Origin: Oscheius onirici
Taxonomy: Eukaryota; Nematoda; Chromadorea; Rhabditida; Rhabditidae
NCBI GenBank assembly: GCA_932521025.1
Contig: OW051469.1
Span: 6,770,398 to 6,834,397 of the forward strand
Direction of reading: 5' to 3'
Length of the DNA: 64,000 nucleotides
Positions 62,338 through 64,000 of the stretch are shown piece after piece. The notes beneath the pieces are model-generated. The model was not told the DNA's origin, made no database searches, and worked only from the letters and a program-made list of their open reading frames with translations. Both the position numbers and the translations under genes were made by a program. Each line of letters starts with the position of its first letter. Positions within the stretch are counted from its first letter, which is position 1.

Positions 62338-62668
62338 GATTTGTCCTTCTCGGATCCTCCTCCCAGCCATTCATCCTCGAAAGAGCCCTAGGGAGCTGCT
62401 CCGACGTATTTCCCGCCGCTGCATCTGTCGCCGAAAACGTTTTGAATGCCATCTGCCCCTTTGATCGAGACTGGAGTCGAATCTTTTGTAGCAACTCTTC
62501 AGGTATGCCTAATTGCTTGATCCATCATCTTTCCAGGGTCTTTACTTTTTCGCGGCACTTTTTGTTCTGGCCGTTTCCGCAGCCTTGCTCTGTGTCTGCG
62601 TCGTCTGCTGTTCTCAGTTTTTAGATTGCTGTTTGAAGTCGAAGATAAAACCGCCGGTAGAAGTCTAA
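62338..62668 (+). CDS. C-terminal part of a Cys-rich single-pass membrane protein (5' end unresolved)
   Basis: The exon from about 62338 reads FVLLGSSSQPFILERALGSC and on to FDRDWSRIFCSNSS. A 41-bp intron (about 62501-62537) is followed by a membrane helix (GLYFFAALFVLAVSAALLCV) and a short cytoplasmic tail rich in cysteine (CVVCCSQFLDCCLKSKIKPP), ending EV with stop at 62666-62668. An AATAAA follows near 62693. The cysteines next to the helix suggest palmitoylation or a prominin-like end, but I cannot name a family. No start codon or upstream exon could be assigned. A competing minus-strand frame covers 62165-62494. Convergent with the TIAR-like gene. Confidence 0.5.
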
Positions 62669-62785
62669 CGTGAAGATGTTCATTTGAACAAGAAATAAAT
62701 TTTAACAAAAGGGTTTTGGGAAAACAAAATATAAAATTACTCGTATGGATGGGGGACAGAATGGATCATGCGGATGATTTCAAAG

Positions 62786-63840
62786 TTATTTGCCGCCCTT
62801 GGGAGGACCGCCTTGACCTCCTTGATTTTGCCAATAGTTCTGCCACTGCGCCATCGCACCGGGATTGTTGTAGTATTGCTGATAGTATTGCCAATACTGC
62901 TGCTGAGCTGCGTTTCCGCCAGCTGCTCCTCCTCCCGGAGGTCCAGTGGCTCCTCCTACTCCTGGACCTCCTTGAGCACCGCCCGGACCACCAGTTCCCT
63001 GAAAAGGAGCAGTGAGCTAAAAACGTTAAAATACGAACGTGCGATTTGCCCCAGCTGCAGCGAATGGTATTTCCGCCCAACTCTCCGCCGTTCATCTGCA
63101 TGATTGCTTTGCAGGCGCTCTCCTTGTTGGCAAACTTGACGAAAGAATAGCCCTGGACCTTGAAGATTCGAACTTCGATGATCTTGCCGAAACGCTCGAA
63201 AGCCGTACGAACGTCGTCTTCTAAATTTTATTGATTCACAAATCTATACAAGAGTCAAGCTTACCCGAGACACCGCCAGAGACATTTCCAACATAGACGG
63301 AGGTATTATCTTGAGTGGTCTGATTGTAAATTTCCTCGAATCCTTTGTCGTTTCCACCACTAGAAGGAATATTTCCTTCGGCTCCCCCTTGTCCCGGCTT
63401 TCTCGTGGCCCAGTTGGTTCTGATTGTTCGACGTCCAAGCCACTGTCCATTCATCTGCTCGATGGCACGTTCAGCCTCGTCGCGTTTCGGGTAAGAGACG
63501 AATCCGTAGCCCTTGGATTTCAGTGTGGTGACATCGCGAATAACTTTAGCGTCGCTGACTTCTCCGAACGGAGCGAACGCCTCCTTCAGAGCCTTGTTGT
63601 CCACTTCCGTTGAAAGGTCACCGACAAACACGTGGTAATGTTCTGAAATCAACTGTTTAGTACGAGAAGGAAGATAAACGAACTGCTCGTGTCAATTTTG
63701 ACCTGCTGCTGTCCGGGCTCGACAGCCCAATTGACCTTCATTTCCTTGTCGAGAAGCATACGACGATTCATCGTCTGTAAAGCCTGAGAGGCTTGAGAAT
63801 GATCCGTGAATTCAACAAAAGCGTACGGATCATTGGTTCC
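62786..63840 (-). CDS. TIA-1/TIAR-family RNA-binding protein (5' end outside window)
   Basis: RNA-binding regulator of splicing and stress-granule translation. Three RRMs are visible. The C-terminal part of RRM1 has DPYAFVEFTDHSQASQALQT and KVNWAVEP. RRM2 has HVFVGDLSTEV and KGYGFVSYPKRDEAERAI, ending RTNWATRKP. RRM3 has SVYVGNVSGGVS and GYSFVKFANKESACKAI, ending IRCSWGKS. The linker TNWATRK between RRM2 and RRM3 is diagnostic of TIA-1/TIAR. The C-terminus is Gly/Pro/Gln-rich (QQQYWQYYQQYY), like the prion-like tail of this family, with stop at 62786-62788. The first exon with the start of RRM1 is beyond the right edge. Four introns of about 40-60 bp. Confidence 0.9.
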
Positions 63841-64000
63841 CTGAAAATGAAAGATATTAACATGGAACCCAATAGCTGAGCTTTCAAACAAACCGCTCAA
63901 TCCAGAAATGCCCCAAACTTTTAGTCTAATAGTAATAAACCCCCAAAATAAATAAAATGAAAGGAAAATATATGAATTTCAAAGATATACTTGTTTTCGG

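Overview
The window is eukaryotic nuclear DNA, almost certainly from a nematode. The evidence is a cuticle collagen with the nematode membrane-anchored N-terminus, an EFF-1/AFF-1-type cell fusogen, MIG-18-like fibronectin-I repeats, many introns of about 40 bp with GT..AG ends, and compact genes on both strands. The species cannot be fixed from the sequence. I call about 23 protein genes; exon structures were inferred by eye from reading frame and splice signals.

Layout. 1-2316 (-): an ionotropic glutamate receptor that runs off the left edge. 3314-4159 (+): a calexcitin-like EF-hand protein. 4394-9073 (-): two tandem paralogues that fuse a VWA domain to an alpha-kinase, the second carrying a fold-back MITE in an intron. 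10626-12887 (-): an EFF-1/AFF-1-like fusogen, flanked by diverged inverted copies of one dispersed repeat. 12.9-19.1 kb: gene-poor. 19121-20096 (+): a four-helix membrane protein. 23387-25762 (+): a TESK-type kinase. 26108-28134 (+): a class II histone deacetylase. 28250-30059 (-): an ING-family PHD protein. 30228-31248 (-): complex I subunit NDUFB8. 31630-33545: a DNA transposon with a decayed Ginger/KRBA2-type integrase. 33697-35735 (-): FAD synthase, head to head with CCDC93 (35893-37999, +). 40512-42126 (+): a divergent G-protein alpha subunit.

42.5-55.3 kb holds mostly short secreted or membrane proteins on the plus strand: a Ser/Thr-rich type I membrane protein, a MIG-18-like extracellular protein, a 10-cysteine colipase/Dickkopf-like secreted protein, a cuticle collagen, a single-pass membrane protein and a 65-residue secreted peptide. 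A roughly 970 bp fold-back element lies among them. 55.3-59.5 kb (-) is the DEAH helicase DHX16/MOG-4. Complex III hinge protein (59871-60314, -) and SDHB (60863-61941, +) are divergent from one short intergenic region. The window ends with an unrecognised membrane protein and a TIA-1/TIAR RNA-binding protein that leaves the right edge.

The most unusual items are the VWA/alpha-kinase pair, the 10-cysteine Dickkopf/prokineticin-like protein, the Ginger-like element, and the G-alpha gene, which has a P-loop proline at the Ras Gly12 position and an apparent 19-nt intron. Most genes are unrelated housekeeping or developmental genes; I see no operon-like functional cluster apart from the divergent respiratory pair.
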